A stretch of DNA of 64,000 nucleotides from Hygrocybe punicea (lineage: Eukaryota; Basidiomycota; Agaricomycetes; Agaricales; Hygrophoraceae). The translations under genes and the position numbers were made by a program. Each line of letters opens with the position of its first letter. The stretch's first letter is position 1. The notes under the pieces are model-generated. The model was not told the origin of the DNA. It worked only from the letters and a program-made list of their open reading frames with translations, and made no database searches. The stretch covers positions 2,294,001 through 2,358,000 of the forward strand of contig OY744468.1 in assembly GCA_963556145.1 (NCBI GenBank). Reading direction: 5' to 3'. Positions 11,515 through 23,320 of the stretch are shown here, one piece after another.

Positions 11515-14500
11515 TCAAAATAACGACCGGCAACCTGCCCAATATGTGCCGTGCATGAATTGACTGAAGTGAATTCGAGTCATTCGAGCACCAATGACGA
11601 TTGTGGTTCGTGGCCAACAGAGCCCTGCCCGGCATGGTAACGGAACCCAGAACAAGGGCTGTTCTTCAATTCCACTGCATAGCCAACCATCTTTGAGTTT
11701 GGAATCATCCCAGAAAACAGGAGTGCCTTTCCCATCACAAAATGCAAAATTGCATATCTCCTGCTGTTGCGGAGGCATGGCTGGGGGTTGCACAACAGCT
11801 TGTCTCCCAACATATAATGTGGATGAAGCCGGATCTGGATTGTAAAAATGAATGTTCTCAGTATGGAACTGAGGACGAAGGTAACGAGTAGTGTACCTTT
11901 CAAAGGCTCTGATGAGTCTTTATCTGCCCCAGCATTTGAGACACGAATGGTCTTCTCATTGGAGGCCGAGACAATGCGCTTGCCATCAGGAGAGTATGCA
12001 ACAGATCGCACATAATCTCCATGACCTTCGAGAGGCTCCATCACGCTCCTCCCCGTCTCAGCATCCCAGACACGTATGGTCTTGTCATCGGATCCCGAGA
12101 CAATGCGCTTGCCATCAGGAGAGAATGCAACAGATTTCACATAATCTCCATGACCTTCAAGAGGCTCGATCACGCTCCTCCCCGTCACAGCATCCCAGAC
12201 ACGTATGGTCTTGTCATCGGATCCCGAGACAATGCGCTTGCCATCAGGAGAGAATGCAACAGATCGTACATAATCTCCATGACCTTCGAGAGGCTCGATC
12301 ACGCTCCTCCCCGTCTCAGCATCCCAGACACGTATGGTCTTGTCATCGGATCCCGAGACAATGCGCTTGCCATCGGGAGAGAATGCAACAGATTGCACAT
12401 AACCTCGATGACCTTCGAGAGGCTCCATCACGCTCTTCCCCATCTCAGCATCCCAGACACGAATGGTCTTGTCATCGGAGCCCGAGACAATGCGCTTGCC
12501 ATCAAGAGAGAATGCAACAGATTGCACACGATATCTATGACCTTTGAGAGGCTCCATCACGCTCTTCCCCATCTCAGCATCCCAGACACGAATGGTCTTG
12601 TCATCGGAGCCCGAGACAATGCGCTTGCCATCAGGAGAGAATGCAACAGATTTCACATAATCTCCATGACCTTCAAGAGACTCCATCACGCTCCTCCCCG
12701 TCTCAGCATCCCAGACACGAATGGTCTTGTCATCAGATCCCGAGACAATGCGCTTGCCATCGGGAGAGAATGCAACAGATCGCACAGAATTTCGATGACC
12801 TTCGAGAGGCTCGATCACGCTCCTCCCCGTCTCAGCATCCCAGACACGTATGGTCTTGTCATCAGATCCCGAGACAATGCGCTTGCCATCAGGAGAGAAT
12901 GCAACAGATCGTACATAATCTCCATGACCTTCGAGAGGCTCGATCACGCTCCTCCCCGTCTCAGCATCCCAGACACGTATGGTCTTGTCATCGGATCCCG
13001 AGACAATGCGCTTGCCATCGGGAGAGAATGCAACAGATTGCACATAACCTCGATGACCTTCGAGAGGCTCCATCACGCTCTTCCCCATCTCAGCATCCCA
13101 GACACGAATGGTCTTGTCATCGGAGCCCGAGACAATGCGCTTGCCATCAAGAGAGAATGCAACAGATTGCACACGATATCTATGACCTTTGAGAGGCTCC
13201 ATCACGCTCTTCCCCATCTCAGCATCCCAGACACGAATGGTCTTGTCATCGGAGCCCGAGACAATGCGCTTGCCATCAGGAGAGAATGCAACAGATTTCA
13301 CATAATCTCCATGACCTTCAAGAGACTCCATCACGCTCCTCCCCGTCTCAGCATCCCAGACACGAATGGTCTTGTCATCAGATCCCGAGACAATGCGCTT
13401 GCCATCGGGAGAGAATGCAACAGATCGCACAGAATTTCGATGACCTTCGAGAGGCTCGATCACGCTCCTCCCCGTCTCAGCATCCCAGACACGTATGGTC
13501 TTGTCATCAGATCCCGAGACAATGCGCTTGCCATCAGGAGAGAATGCAACAGATCGTACATAATCTCCATGACCTTCGAGAGGCTCGATCACGCTCCTCC
13601 CCATCTCAGCATCCCAGACACGTATGGTGTTGTCATCGGATCCCGAGACAATGCGCTTGCCATCAGGAGAGAATGCAACAGATCGCACATAACCTCGATG
13701 ACCTTCCAGAGGCTGCATCACGCTCCTCCCTGTCTCAGCATCCCAGACACGTATGGTCCTGTCATCAGATCCCGAGACAATGCGCTTGCCATCAGGAGAG
13801 AATGCAACAGATTTCACATAATCTCCATGACCTTCAAGAGGCTCCATCACGCTCCTCCCCGTCTCAACATCCCAGACACGAATGGTCTTGTCACCGGAGC
13901 CCGAGACAATGCGCTTGCCATCGGGAGAGAATGCAACAGATTGCACATAATCTCCATGACCTTCGAGAGGCTCGATCACGCTCCTCCCCGTCTCCGCATC
14001 CCAGACACGAATGGTCCTGTCATCGGATCCCGAGACAATGCGCTTGCCATCAGGAGAGAATGCAACAGATCGCACATACTGTCCATGACCTTCAAGAGGC
14101 TCGATCACGCTCCTCCCCATCTCAACATCCCAGACACGAATGGTCTTGTCACTGGATCCCGAGACAATGCGCTTGCCATCAGGTGAGAATGCAACAGATC
14201 GCACATACTGTCCATGACCTTCGAGAGGCTCCATCACGCTCCACCCCGTCTCCGCATCCCAGACACGAATGGTCTTGTCATCGGAGCCCGAGACAATGCG
14301 CTTGCCATCGGGAGAGAATGCAACAGATCGCACATAATCTCCATGACCTTCGAGAGGCTCCATCACGCTCCTCCCTGTCTCAGCATCCCAGACACGAATG
14401 GTGTTGTCATCGGAGCCCGAAGCAATGCGTTTGCCATCAGGGGAGAACGCCACAGAACGCACAGACCCTCTATGACCCTCCAAACATAAGATTGTTCCTG

Positions 14501-17055
14501 GCCAGCTTGTTATTTGGCTGCTCAGAACCACCATGGAATTTGGAAATTGACAGCCAAAATGCTTGGAGACTGCGCATTCTTTGGGAGAAAATGGGAGAGC
14601 AGATATGTAGATGTGGGGGGCACTCTGTGAAATTGGGTCTCGAAATGTTACCACAAACCTGCTGGCATCTATTGCGTCTGCCAACAGATCCCTGTTTGAA
14701 TCCTGGCACAATATATGAAAAACCTTCATGGGTGAACACTGGAGAATCAAGCTCACCGAAATCCATCTTGCTGCGAGAATCAACAACTGAGGTGCGATGT
14801 CGACTGAACCGATGAGGCTCAAAACCTCTAGCCAGTACAATAGCTTCTCGCGGAGAAATATTCTCAGGTTCTCCAGTACAGCACTACGGTCAAGATGTTC
14901 GTCACAGCACTCGTCGAGATATTCTGCCCAGTAGAGACTTGAGTGCACGAGAGAAGTAGAGATTGCCGCATTAACGCGTATGTCACGGTCAGGAATATCC
15001 TTGTTAAAGCAATGCGATGTTTCCAGCTCTAAAATGTTGAACTTCAACTCATGGTTCATGAGTCGCAAGCATGCCTGAGCGAAGTTCAAGCTCCGCGTAG
15101 CGAGATCGATGGCAAAAGTTTTGGAACGCTTGCCGTCAAGCAGGAAGTCTGCAAAGGACTTGTGACACACCCGAATAAGTTCTCCGGAATTGTAGCGTGA
15201 AATGACGGGGCTCAATTTGTCCATGATGAGGTGTACCCTTGTTCTAGACAGCTGAAACAGCCTCTGGAGATCACAGGAACGAAGAGGGTCCTTGGTAAGA
15301 ACGATAGCGCCTAAGATGGTGTCGAGAGATTTACGTTCGCTGGTGTTTAGACGATTGGATGCAACATCCAAAATTTGGTAGTAGAGGTTATCCACATTCG
15401 TTCCTGCCTCCCCCAAATTATCGGATATGAGAGACAGTCGCTCCTCAGGGTCACCATTCGCGATGAAACTCAGCGCAGTCTCCGCCCATATAAACAGTCC
15501 AGCAGCATGCACGGTAAGATTTCCTATTTTGAGGGACCCAGGCCAATCGAAGGGTAACGATCCAGCATATTGTTTTGTGATCTCAGCGAAACGTGTCGTG
15601 AAGAAATGCCGCAAATCATCCGACGTGTTGGAATCCACGCCTTCTCCTGTACAAAGTTCGATGTGTTGGCTAACATCACCAAGCGTCTTCCGGATGACGG
15701 GATAATCTCGGCTTGTGACGATGAGCTTGAAGACATTCGGCAGGCAAGACCAACTGCTTAATGTCTGCAGGAATTGCATCCATTCTTGATCATCCGGGGA
15801 ACATTCATCCAAAGCGTCGAGGACAGTAATGAGTGGCGTTGCGGGCAGACGGTTAGCAATACTCTGTAATGGCACCTTGATGAGGTTCTCGAATTGCTGC
15901 TCGACATCGGCATCTTCAGGATGCTTCATCTCCGTCTGCAAGATCTCAACGACACTTTTTTTCACATTGGAGTTGAGGTCAGCCAGATCAAAGGCGACAC
16001 TTCGCCAGACGAGCGTCGGGTCCCTGAGGTGGGCTACGTCACGCCGGAAGAAGAATTTGGCACAGGAGTACCTGGAAACGATAGTCGATGAGATTGTCGT
16101 CTTCCCAGCGCCTGGACTACCACGGATCCACAGGATATTTGGCTTATCGACATCTTTGATCCAAATGTCCACGTCATTCAGAACATCTTTGCGAGTTCCA
16201 TCCATGCATCGAACACCAAGCCTGCCACGTTCAGCCGGATTCAAGACATCTCGGAGAAGCTTTTCCTCCGTGGCTGAAGCTTCGAAACAAACAATCAGCA
16301 CAAGAGATCAATGAATACCCCAGGACATACTACTTGTTTTCCTGAGCTCATCGACATCGACGATGATTTGCGTAAGCATGGCGTCCCTGTAGTTGTCCCT
16401 CAGGCGGCTGAATTGCAACTTGAAATCGTCGAGCATAGATCGGAATTGCGCTGACGTGAGCCTTTCTAGATAGAAATAATGTCAGATTCAGCGAACGTTA
16501 TGCTTAAAACCATACTCACCGAGGCGATTCTTCTTCAAATGGCTGTCAGTAAAACTTGCTGCCTCCAGAACGGCTTTCATGATGTCCACAAATGTCTCCT
16601 TGGCAGGCGTGCATCTGGCTGCATACTGAACATCCGTCAGGCATGAAAGCAGCATACGCATCACGTCTCCGAGTGCCTTTAAATCCTGATAGAATTCCTG
16701 CTCATTTTTCAAGAGCTGAAATTTGGGTAATGAGCTGAAACTGACACTTTCTTGCAGAATTGACTTTTACCTTGTAGGGAATCGACAGCGCGGTTATCGC
16801 TGCATCAGCAATGGGGTGAATCTGTAAAAAAAAGGTGAGTATATGAGACCATAGTTGATCGCCGATGCGATACAACCAGTTCACCTTTGCAAATTTCTGT
16901 GTCACTTCAGCAACCCCATCCAGAACATTTGAGTATTTCCCAATAAAGTCCAGTATGCATTGAAGATCTTTTATTCCCTCACGAATGTCATCGGGGGATA
17001 TCGGAAGGTTGGACACTGATGGGACAGCATCACCGACTAGGATCTGCCGATCCAA
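11515..17055 (-). CDS. NACHT-WD40 NLR (HET-E/HET-D-like architecture)
   Basis: This is a STAND ATPase of the fungal NLR type; relatives trigger heterokaryon incompatibility or non-self responses. Helical N-terminal exons lie at about 17055-16380 (SPDDIREGIKDLQCILDFIG, then NEQEFYQDLKALGDVMRMLL). The long exon from about 16280 carries the NACHT domain: Walker A RGSPGAGKTTIS and Walker B-like TVLDALDECS. Twenty WD40 repeats of 43 residues cover 14483-11904. A 62-nt intron (11835-11896) then leads to a C-terminal exon whose end (RAGLCWPRTTIVIGARMTRI, HGTYWAGC) is a tail I know from Agaricomycete WD40 proteins. The predicted exon at 17055 starts after a splice acceptor without an ATG, so further 5' exons must exist, possibly up to about 17.6 kb. 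No lesion is seen in the NACHT or WD region. Confidence 0.85.
11904..14483 (-). repeat. 20 tandem WD40 repeats of 129 bp
   Basis: Each unit encodes a 43-residue WD repeat of the form LEGHGDYVRSVAFSPDGKRI...TIRVWDAETGRSV. The units are almost identical; most variation lies in a few residues after EGH and around the ETG turn. Only the first and last units are noticeably diverged. Confidence 0.93.
12370..13659 (-). repeat. 645-bp block of five WD repeats duplicated in tandem
   Basis: Repeats 8-12 and 13-17 (protein order) have the same series of variants, including the diagnostic RYRVQSVAFSLDGK repeat, at a spacing of 645 bp (5 x 129). The duplication is near-exact at DNA level, which points to recent unequal exchange. 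Confidence 0.85.
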
Positions 17056-17974
17056 CTACGTGATCAATGGATCCTGGGCTGAACATAAACATTCGAGAAC
17101 GTACAGCTGAAAACCCGTGTAAGGTTGCCATCAATTCTAGCTTGAAGCCATTCCCGAGTTCTGATGGTTGAGCGGATTATGAATATGACCACGAAGGGAG
17201 TGCCACAATCTCGAGGTGAATCTTCATGCACTTGAACGAGATAACTCACTTAGTATTCGTCCAGAACAATCCAAGCAACGATCTATGAGATCGGCAGCCG
17301 TAAGTGTCAATTCCGGGATTGTGTTTGCGCGGGGTATGGGTATACGACGTCTGCTGTAGCGTGGATGCACGGTGAAAAGATCCTTTGGGAATAATTGACT
17401 GCGCATAACGGTTGTGAGAAACCAAAGTGTGAGGATCGTTGACTCCCTTACACGCTTGGGTCCAGAACCCATTGGTGAGTTTGACCATCCTCGCTCAGGC
17501 TCTTCCAGACAGCATTCTTCTTGGAGCGACCAACACGCACAATGAGAGATTTGGAAGGCTTTATGGGTTCGTCGAACGTAACATATAGCTCTGTCATAGA
17601 TACATCTGAACGGTCAATTCATTATGCTGATACTGAAGTTGAAGCACCTTGGATTGTCACGCTAGATATGAAATTCAGTGGTAGCGCCGTACACTACGAA
17701 GTGAAGACTGACTGTGTGCCCAAAGGTAGTTCACGCCCACTGGCAGTAGGGGTCAACATGCTTAAGCTTGTTGAGACGAGACGCACTATTGGCACCGACG
17801 ATTCTAGACCGAAAATTTGCCGCCCATTGCTCATTGGATGTTCAGCCTGGGAGACAACAACACGACAGATCACTCAATCGCGAAGAGAAGCTTGAAGGTT
17901 GGAAGGTTGAAGAACGCCGAGACCAAGCCGCAAACGCTACAGTGGTGCCAGTGCGGGTGCGAGTGCCGGTGCAA

Positions 17975-19198
17975 ATGTTCTCCTACATTCTCCTATCCCT
18001 TCTGCCCTTCCTTGTTCTCGTAAATGCCCAGGGTTCCGTGACTGGCACTGTGCCAGCAACTTCTGCAGCTGGTCCCGGTCCTACTGAGCCAGCAAGTTCA
18101 GGTGTCCCTCCCGTTTCCAGCCTTTCCTCGTTCTCGTCCCCTCCTGTTTTCACTACTTCCCTTGATTCTGTTACCACTCTTGTCGATATGACCACTTCCC
18201 TTGTCGCTTCCTCCACCAGTTTCCATAACTCCACCAGTTTCCATGCTGCTTCATCCACCAGTCTCCCTGCGGCAGCGGCTTCCTCATCATTGCTCACAAC
18301 CACTTCGCCTGCTGTTACCACTACTTCAGCTCATTCAGCTAGCTCAGCAAAACACAAGTCACCAAACACCAGGGTAATCGTTGAAGTTATCATTGGAGTT
18401 GTCGCGATCTTGCTCTTCGGCACTGGCTTATTTTTCCTTTATCGTCAACGAAGACAGCGCTTCCAGGCTTCAATACGTGACTTGAATGGCAGGGATAACT
18501 TGTCGACCGAAACGCGTGGACCCTGGCACCCCGTCGCGTCACAGATTGGGGTCTTTGGGCCAGACTTTGCTGTTCAAGGCAGAGCATATCCCGGAATGGA
18601 GCAACATAACCAAGAGGGCATGCCAATCGCATCTGTCAGTACCCAACCCGGCATTCCATTCAATGCAAACCCCCAACTCCAGTTGGTAGCACAAAACCTA
18701 CCATTCGAGAGCTTAGAAGTCAAGCCACATGCCTCCCATTCTCCATCAACTCCCTCCCACATTCAACCACTGCCCAGCCACCCCTTTGAAGCCGCGCCTA
18801 CCCCTCCTCAATCTCATCCGACATCCACTCGTGACGTTGTGTACTCACAAAATCAGCTGGATCTGTTGAGAAAGCTTTCAGAATCTGGTGCGGAGGGATC
18901 GGTCATCACCGCAGTCGCTAAGAGTTTGCTTGGTGGGGACAGTGCAGTATCAGGCGAGGTCGAGGCGAGGGATATGGACCTTTTGCAAAAGCTTTCAGAT
19001 TCGGGTGCAGATGGATCGGTCATCCGAGGGGTCGCTGAGAGCATTTTTCAACAGGGAAGCAGTTCTGCGGGTGAGCGTAGTCCAGATGTGGGTGGACCGG
19101 GGAAGCATCCTCGTCCTTTGCCTCAAACCAAAAAGGATGCTCCCCCCATCTACGATTTTAATAATACTGTCGTTGTCTCATCAGATTTGGATTGTTAA
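17975..19198 (+). CDS. Mid2-like Ser/Thr-rich single-pass surface protein
   Basis: The ATG at 17975 starts a signal peptide (MFSYILLSLLPFLVLVNAQ), followed by about 110 residues of Ser/Thr/Ala/Pro, expected to be heavily O-glycosylated. One transmembrane helix (VIVEVIIGVVAILLFGTGLF) is next, then a basic stop-transfer RQRRQR and a long cytoplasmic tail, 407 residues in all without an intron. This layout is typical of fungal wall-stress sensors (Mid2/WSC type), but no WSC Cys domain is present. The tail ends in a tandem pair of about 38-residue repeats (LLRKLSESGAEGSVITAVAK and LLQKLSDSGADGSVIRGVAE), probably a helical interaction module. The open frame continues upstream of this ATG, but the signal peptide fixes the start. 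Confidence 0.72.
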   Translation: MFSYILLSLLPFLVLVNAQGSVTGTVPATSAAGPGPTEPASSGVPPVSSLSSFSSPPVFTTSLDSVTTLVDMTTSLVASSTSFHNSTSFHAASSTSLPAAAASSSLLTTTSPAVTTTSAHSASSAKHKSPNTRVIVEVIIGVVAILLFGTGLFFLYRQRRQRFQASIRDLNGRDNLSTETRGPWHPVASQIGVFGPDFAVQGRAYPGMEQHNQEGMPIASVSTQPGIPFNANPQLQLVAQNLPFESLEVKPHASHSPSTPSHIQPLPSHPFEAAPTPPQSHPTSTRDVVYSQNQLDLLRKLSESGAEGSVITAVAKSLLGGDSAVSGEVEARDMDLLQKLSDSGADGSVIRGVAESIFQQGSSSAGERSPDVGGPGKHPRPLPQTKKDAPPIYDFNNTVVVSSDLDC

Positions 19199-20514
19199 GT
19201 TTTTCTCCGTATGGTCTTGTTCGATACCTCATGCTTTTTACTTCAGCATACAAATTTGGAAGGTTTACCGCTATGTTAACTTTTTTCTCCAGAAATGACA
19301 CACCCATGCTTCACGATAGGTTTCGTCATCCTGAGGTCCGTGTGTCAGCCGCCATTTACTTGTTTTGATATCTTGTTATTCTCCAGATATCGTGTACCCC
19401 TGAGCCGATACAAGGACGTGTTCCTCACCAAGCTGGCCTGGACTTCACTACCTCATCTCGACTATCTGCCCACGTTCAAAGGCCTTGCGGGAGTTTTTAC
19501 GTGACAACTAGGCCTCCGCAAATGGACTCAGTTACCTTCGTTCTCCCTCCGCTGATATGGTCTTTCACTGACCGTTAGTCGTCTGTCGTGTAGTTTGGGG
19601 ACCGATGATTTTGTAAGGATGATGACCTGCACAAGATGCTTGTTGAGCGGAGGCTTATTTTCCAGGCTGCCCTTTGGACGACGGAGTGGCATTACTTGTG
19701 ACAAGAACGAGCTGAGGCGATAACATTGTGAGACACCAAAAAGGAATATCTTCCGTTGTGGTTGGAACGCGGCCAGCAGATTCCGCTGGGCAAATGGAAA
19801 ACTGCGATTCTCAGGCCGTTGGTATGACTGATGTTCCGTTCACACTCACGGCCGTTGCGTCCAATCCAACCTCACAGTACCTAGCAATGTCCCTTTCATA
19901 CGCTCAAAACTGTGGTCGACGCTTCCCGATGGTGGGTCATTCAATGCCAATATTGATCTCGCTTTGCTATTGACGAGGCTCACCATAACACTCAGGCTGT
20001 TGAAACAAACCAATATATTCACCAACTTGAACATCGGTCAACTCATACTTGTCGATACTTGCAAAGGCTCGTATGTTCTGTTTCTTGTACAATAGATGTA
20101 ATCGTGAACTGATTTGAGAGGGACCCGCTTGCCGAGTAAGCTGCCTCTTTGGACACCCCTGAGACTGCCGTGCGGTGAAGTATATGATGCAGCCGGGATA
20201 TGAATGCTGAGAGAGGCACTGGCTAGTGTGCAAATAAAGTTGGACGAGGAATCCGTCTCTGCTGTCTCGATTGCATGGTGCTTACTTATCCATTATCTAT
20301 CTCGAGGTTCGCGAAACCAGAAAATAAACGCATTGCAAACACAATGATATAAATCGTCTGATAGGAATGTAAAGCTGTTACGATGGATCAATCAATCGTG
20401 AATACAACCTTAAAGGTTGAAAGCCGCAAACGCTACAGTAAGGTTATAACTCTACGAGTAAAAGCAGAAAGGTTCTAGTGCCGATATGTGGGAACATTTG
20501 ATTTCCTGACAGAG
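19199..20514. other. Intergenic stretch, no gene seen
   Basis: Only short, unconnected frames without family resemblance. A 17-bp string (gccgcaaacgctacagt) at about 20420-20436 also occurs at about 17926-17942 just upstream of the Mid2-like gene; this may be chance or a small dispersed repeat. Confidence 0.4.
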
Positions 20515-21629
20515 TCAATCAGCGTGATCACCCATCTGACAAGCGTCTTCCCATATATTGCCTACAACCCCCCAGTATTTGGAGGGATCTGTTCAAGGAT
20601 CTGTTTTAGCATGTGCGACACGGGGGCTTGCCTCGAACAATTCCATTCGAACATTCATACCCAAAGTTCTAGATTTCTCCGCATGAGATTCGACTTGCTG
20701 CCAAGGCACCAGTTCGTCGGTCTTCGAGAAGATATACAACCTCGGCGTGTTCTCGTCAACCCACGGCAGCATGCGTGGATGGTGCAGGGTTTCCGTGAGA
20801 ACCGTCCCCCAGCGTTTCTCGCGGAACAGAAGGTAAACCACGAGGCCATACGCGTACATCAAGGAGATAAATATCGCTGCTGCTGCACGAACCAAAGGGT
20901 TTCGGAAAGAAGTCGTGAATAAGGGCTAGGGCGAGGCCTTCCCCGCCAGGAGAAGAGTCGAGTATGATACAGCTGACTGTTTGTGGAGATGTTGCCATCC
21001 GTCGCGAGAGCATACGACTGAGAGTGATTAGCTGATATGCCCCCCCTGCATGCCAATGGGCAAATAAATAAATAAAGCTGCGAACAAGCGTTGATACAGG
21101 GAAATATAAAAACTGACCGTTTGAAAATGCATGTACCAGGATCCGAGGCGCAGTACTGGACTTGTCGTTTGGTGTACTAGCTATACAGCCAAGCGCTTCT
21201 AGCACCTCAACGACAGGCGCCAAAAGGGCCTCCTGGATCCTCAAACTAATCATTCAATGTTGCATAGACCCATGAGAGAACACGACAAACCCCAGATTTT
21301 TCATTTGTCCAGAAGATGGAAGGCCGGCATCTCACCAAAATCTGAGTAGCAAGCGGATATAGTTTAGCATAACCTTCCGTGTATTTGTGCAGATGAGGTA
21401 GTTGAGCAGACACTATTTCAAGGTGAGTATAGTTTCCGATATGTCGTTGAACGTTTAGCACGTACTCCAGCCAAAGATTAGAATGACGCTGCGTATAATA
21501 TTTACTAGTAAATATCGGCAATGTAATGAGCAGAAAAAACACACTTTGACTTGGTGGTCACATCTAGACAGTAAAATGTCTTGTCCGTCGCCAAAAAGCG
21601 GGCCTTTGGGGACTAGCACCTTCTACCAT
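20515..21629 (-). pseudogene. DUF829/TMEM53-like hydrolase, frameshifted and truncated
   Basis: Spliced exons give the family signature in order: VILIFGWMSAQLPHLHKYTE, GYAKLYPLATQILVR, the nucleophile box HAFSNGGAYQL, CIILDSSPGGEGLALAL, NPLVRAAAAIFISLMYAYG, PRLYIFSKTDELVPWQQVE and SPRVAHAKTDP. TMEM53/DUF829 proteins are alpha/beta-hydrolase-like membrane proteins; the Ser, Asp and His positions are all present. Two lesions are visible. Near 20905 the frame shifts by one nucleotide between the LALALIHDFF part and the NPLVRAA part, with no usable intron. An in-frame TGA at 20593-20595 lies inside a 12-nt partial duplication (acagatcc repeated), cutting off the usual KYWGVV... end; the next in-frame stop is at 20515. 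The 5' exon near 21629 is uncertain. A sequencing error could explain one lesion but hardly both. Confidence 0.7.
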
Positions 21630-21751
21630 GCTCGGTCACAGTAACAGCACTTCAGACTCAGGTAATAACCGAGAATGACAGTTGTAGACCTGAATATAGG
21701 CCTGAATGATTGCGTGGCCCGGCGCCTGTGAAGCAAGGACTGCCTCTCCCA
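21630..21751. promoter_or_regulatory. Short head-to-head intergenic region
   Basis: About 120 bp separate the putative start of the DUF829-like gene (minus) from the ATG of the lipase gene (plus). A shared bidirectional promoter is inferred from the spacing only; no specific motif is claimed. Confidence 0.35.
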
Positions 21752-23126
21752 ATGTCGCAGTCAAATTTTGACGATGTCTCTGCACTGAAATGCATGCATT
21801 CTATCTCCCAGGTTTGCAAGCACTGCGTTCCCCGGGCCAACGACTTCTCTGGAGATGCCGCTCAGAATCTCTCCACGCTCATTGATGTCTTTACAAAGGC
21901 AAACATACAAGGAAAATTTCGTACGCTATCCTGATTTATAGGCTGCGACAGCGAGTAATTGATTTCTCTATCCCAAGGGTTCAGTCAGATTACTGCGAAG
22001 ATGCCATGCATCCACGATCTCCTTCGACGTGGATCCACACCTCCTGATGATCTTGAACGCTGGAAAAAGTATATCATATTCTGCAGGAAAGGTTTTTCCG
22101 TTCATATACTTTTTCGATAGCCCATTATCGAAACCCATCATCTCGCTGGCAATAGCTGCGTCTGACAGTGTCTACTGTGACGAGCATGAAATGCACCGGC
22201 AAATTTCCGAATTCCGAAATGGTGATCATCCACGCGTACTATGCAGCGACTCGGATTCTAGCTTCTTTTCAAACAAGGCTTGGGCTTTGGTCACCTCCGA
22301 CAAACATACAGTCTTCGCCATTCAGGGATCGAGGGCTTGGTTCGATTATGTTGCCAATCTCGACTGTCAACCCGTCCCCTTTGAAGTTGGAGACAACGTT
22401 TGCAATCAATATTTTATCCCCGCATCGGGCGATTTCACATCTGCGACCCTTTCTAGATCCCGGTGTACACGGCTCATTCCGGAATGGCCAGGATAGCCAA
22501 GAATATGCTCCCCACCCTCCTGGACACAGTAGCCAAGTATCGCCAACATGTTATGCCTGTCTTGATCCTGACCGGGCACTCCGCTGGTGGTGGCATCGCC
22601 TCTTTGCTCTACGAACTCCTGCTCCACACGCCTGGACTCAGCAGTTTTCGAGAAGGCAGGTGTGCATGATATGATTCCACCCTGCCGTGCCCTAATTATT
22701 GTGTCTGTTCCAGGATTCACCCATATCCACTGCTTGACATTTGGCAGCGCTGCAGTCATGTCCATGGCTGGCTATGCTCCTAATACTCCTCAGCACATGC
22801 ACGTCTCCTTTATCAACGTCGATGATCCCATCCCACGCTTCGACTTCGATTATGCGAAGTGGGTTGCCCACGCTCTCGCGCAGGTGTACAAACGTGAGCA
22901 CATGAACTTGCCCTCACAGATGCTCCCCTTTGATGCATCCGCACACCTTGGTCCAATTCCGCCGCAAACGCTCCGCCCTGGTGGCAAGCTGGTGCTATTC
23001 CATAAAGGGATTCCGGCGCAGATCTCACCTAAGTACCTGGCCGAATCGCTATTTTTAACAGTCGGTATGCATGGCCGGCTTAAGTATAGGCAACGTTTGA
23101 AGGACCTGGAATTATCGCAATGGTAA
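21752..23126 (+). CDS. Class 3 lipase-like alpha/beta hydrolase
   Basis: The spliced frame starts MSQSNFDDVSALKC at 21752. Introns lie near 21920-21977, 22091-22160, 22403-22462 and 22644-22713. Landmarks of lipase class 3 (Lipase_3) are present: the oxyanion-side segment TVFAIQGSRAWFDYVANLD, the HSGMARIAKNM helix, the nucleophile elbow LILTGHSAGGGIASLLYELL, the catalytic Asp region FINVDDPIPRFD, and a C-terminal His in MHGRLKYRQRLKDL. These enzymes hydrolyse acylglycerols. No signal peptide is visible, so it is probably intracellular. All three catalytic residues appear present. The last intron (22644, GTTTTC donor) was chosen because it alone restores frame without a stop. Confidence 0.8.
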
Positions 23127-23320
23127 TCATGGTTTTATGGGCGAGCAGCAGACGGTTGGACGGGAACTCAGTCCTGGAGAGGATTCTACGCAGATAATGT
23201 TTTGTTACCACCCACAGATATATCGACTACTTATTACCTGTGTCCGTGGCGCTTTGCAAGGCACAGAAAGACCCGGAATATCAAACGAAAAGGAGCCGAT
23301 TGCGAAAGAATCATAGAAAG

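Noticed and set aside
11904..14483. CRISPR-like array because of regular 129-bp spacing
   Set aside because: The regular unit is a protein repeat within a eukaryotic gene.
12021..14815. Plus-strand open frames of 721 and 509 codons opposite the WD repeats
   Set aside because: They mirror the 129-bp repeat unit, which lacks stops in several frames; the minus frame is a clear WD40 protein.
17521..17895. 124-codon plus-strand frame upstream of the Mid2-like gene
   Set aside because: No family resemblance; the minus strand here reads more like N-terminal exons of the NLR (VTFDEPIKPSKSLIVRVGRS). Neither could be fixed.
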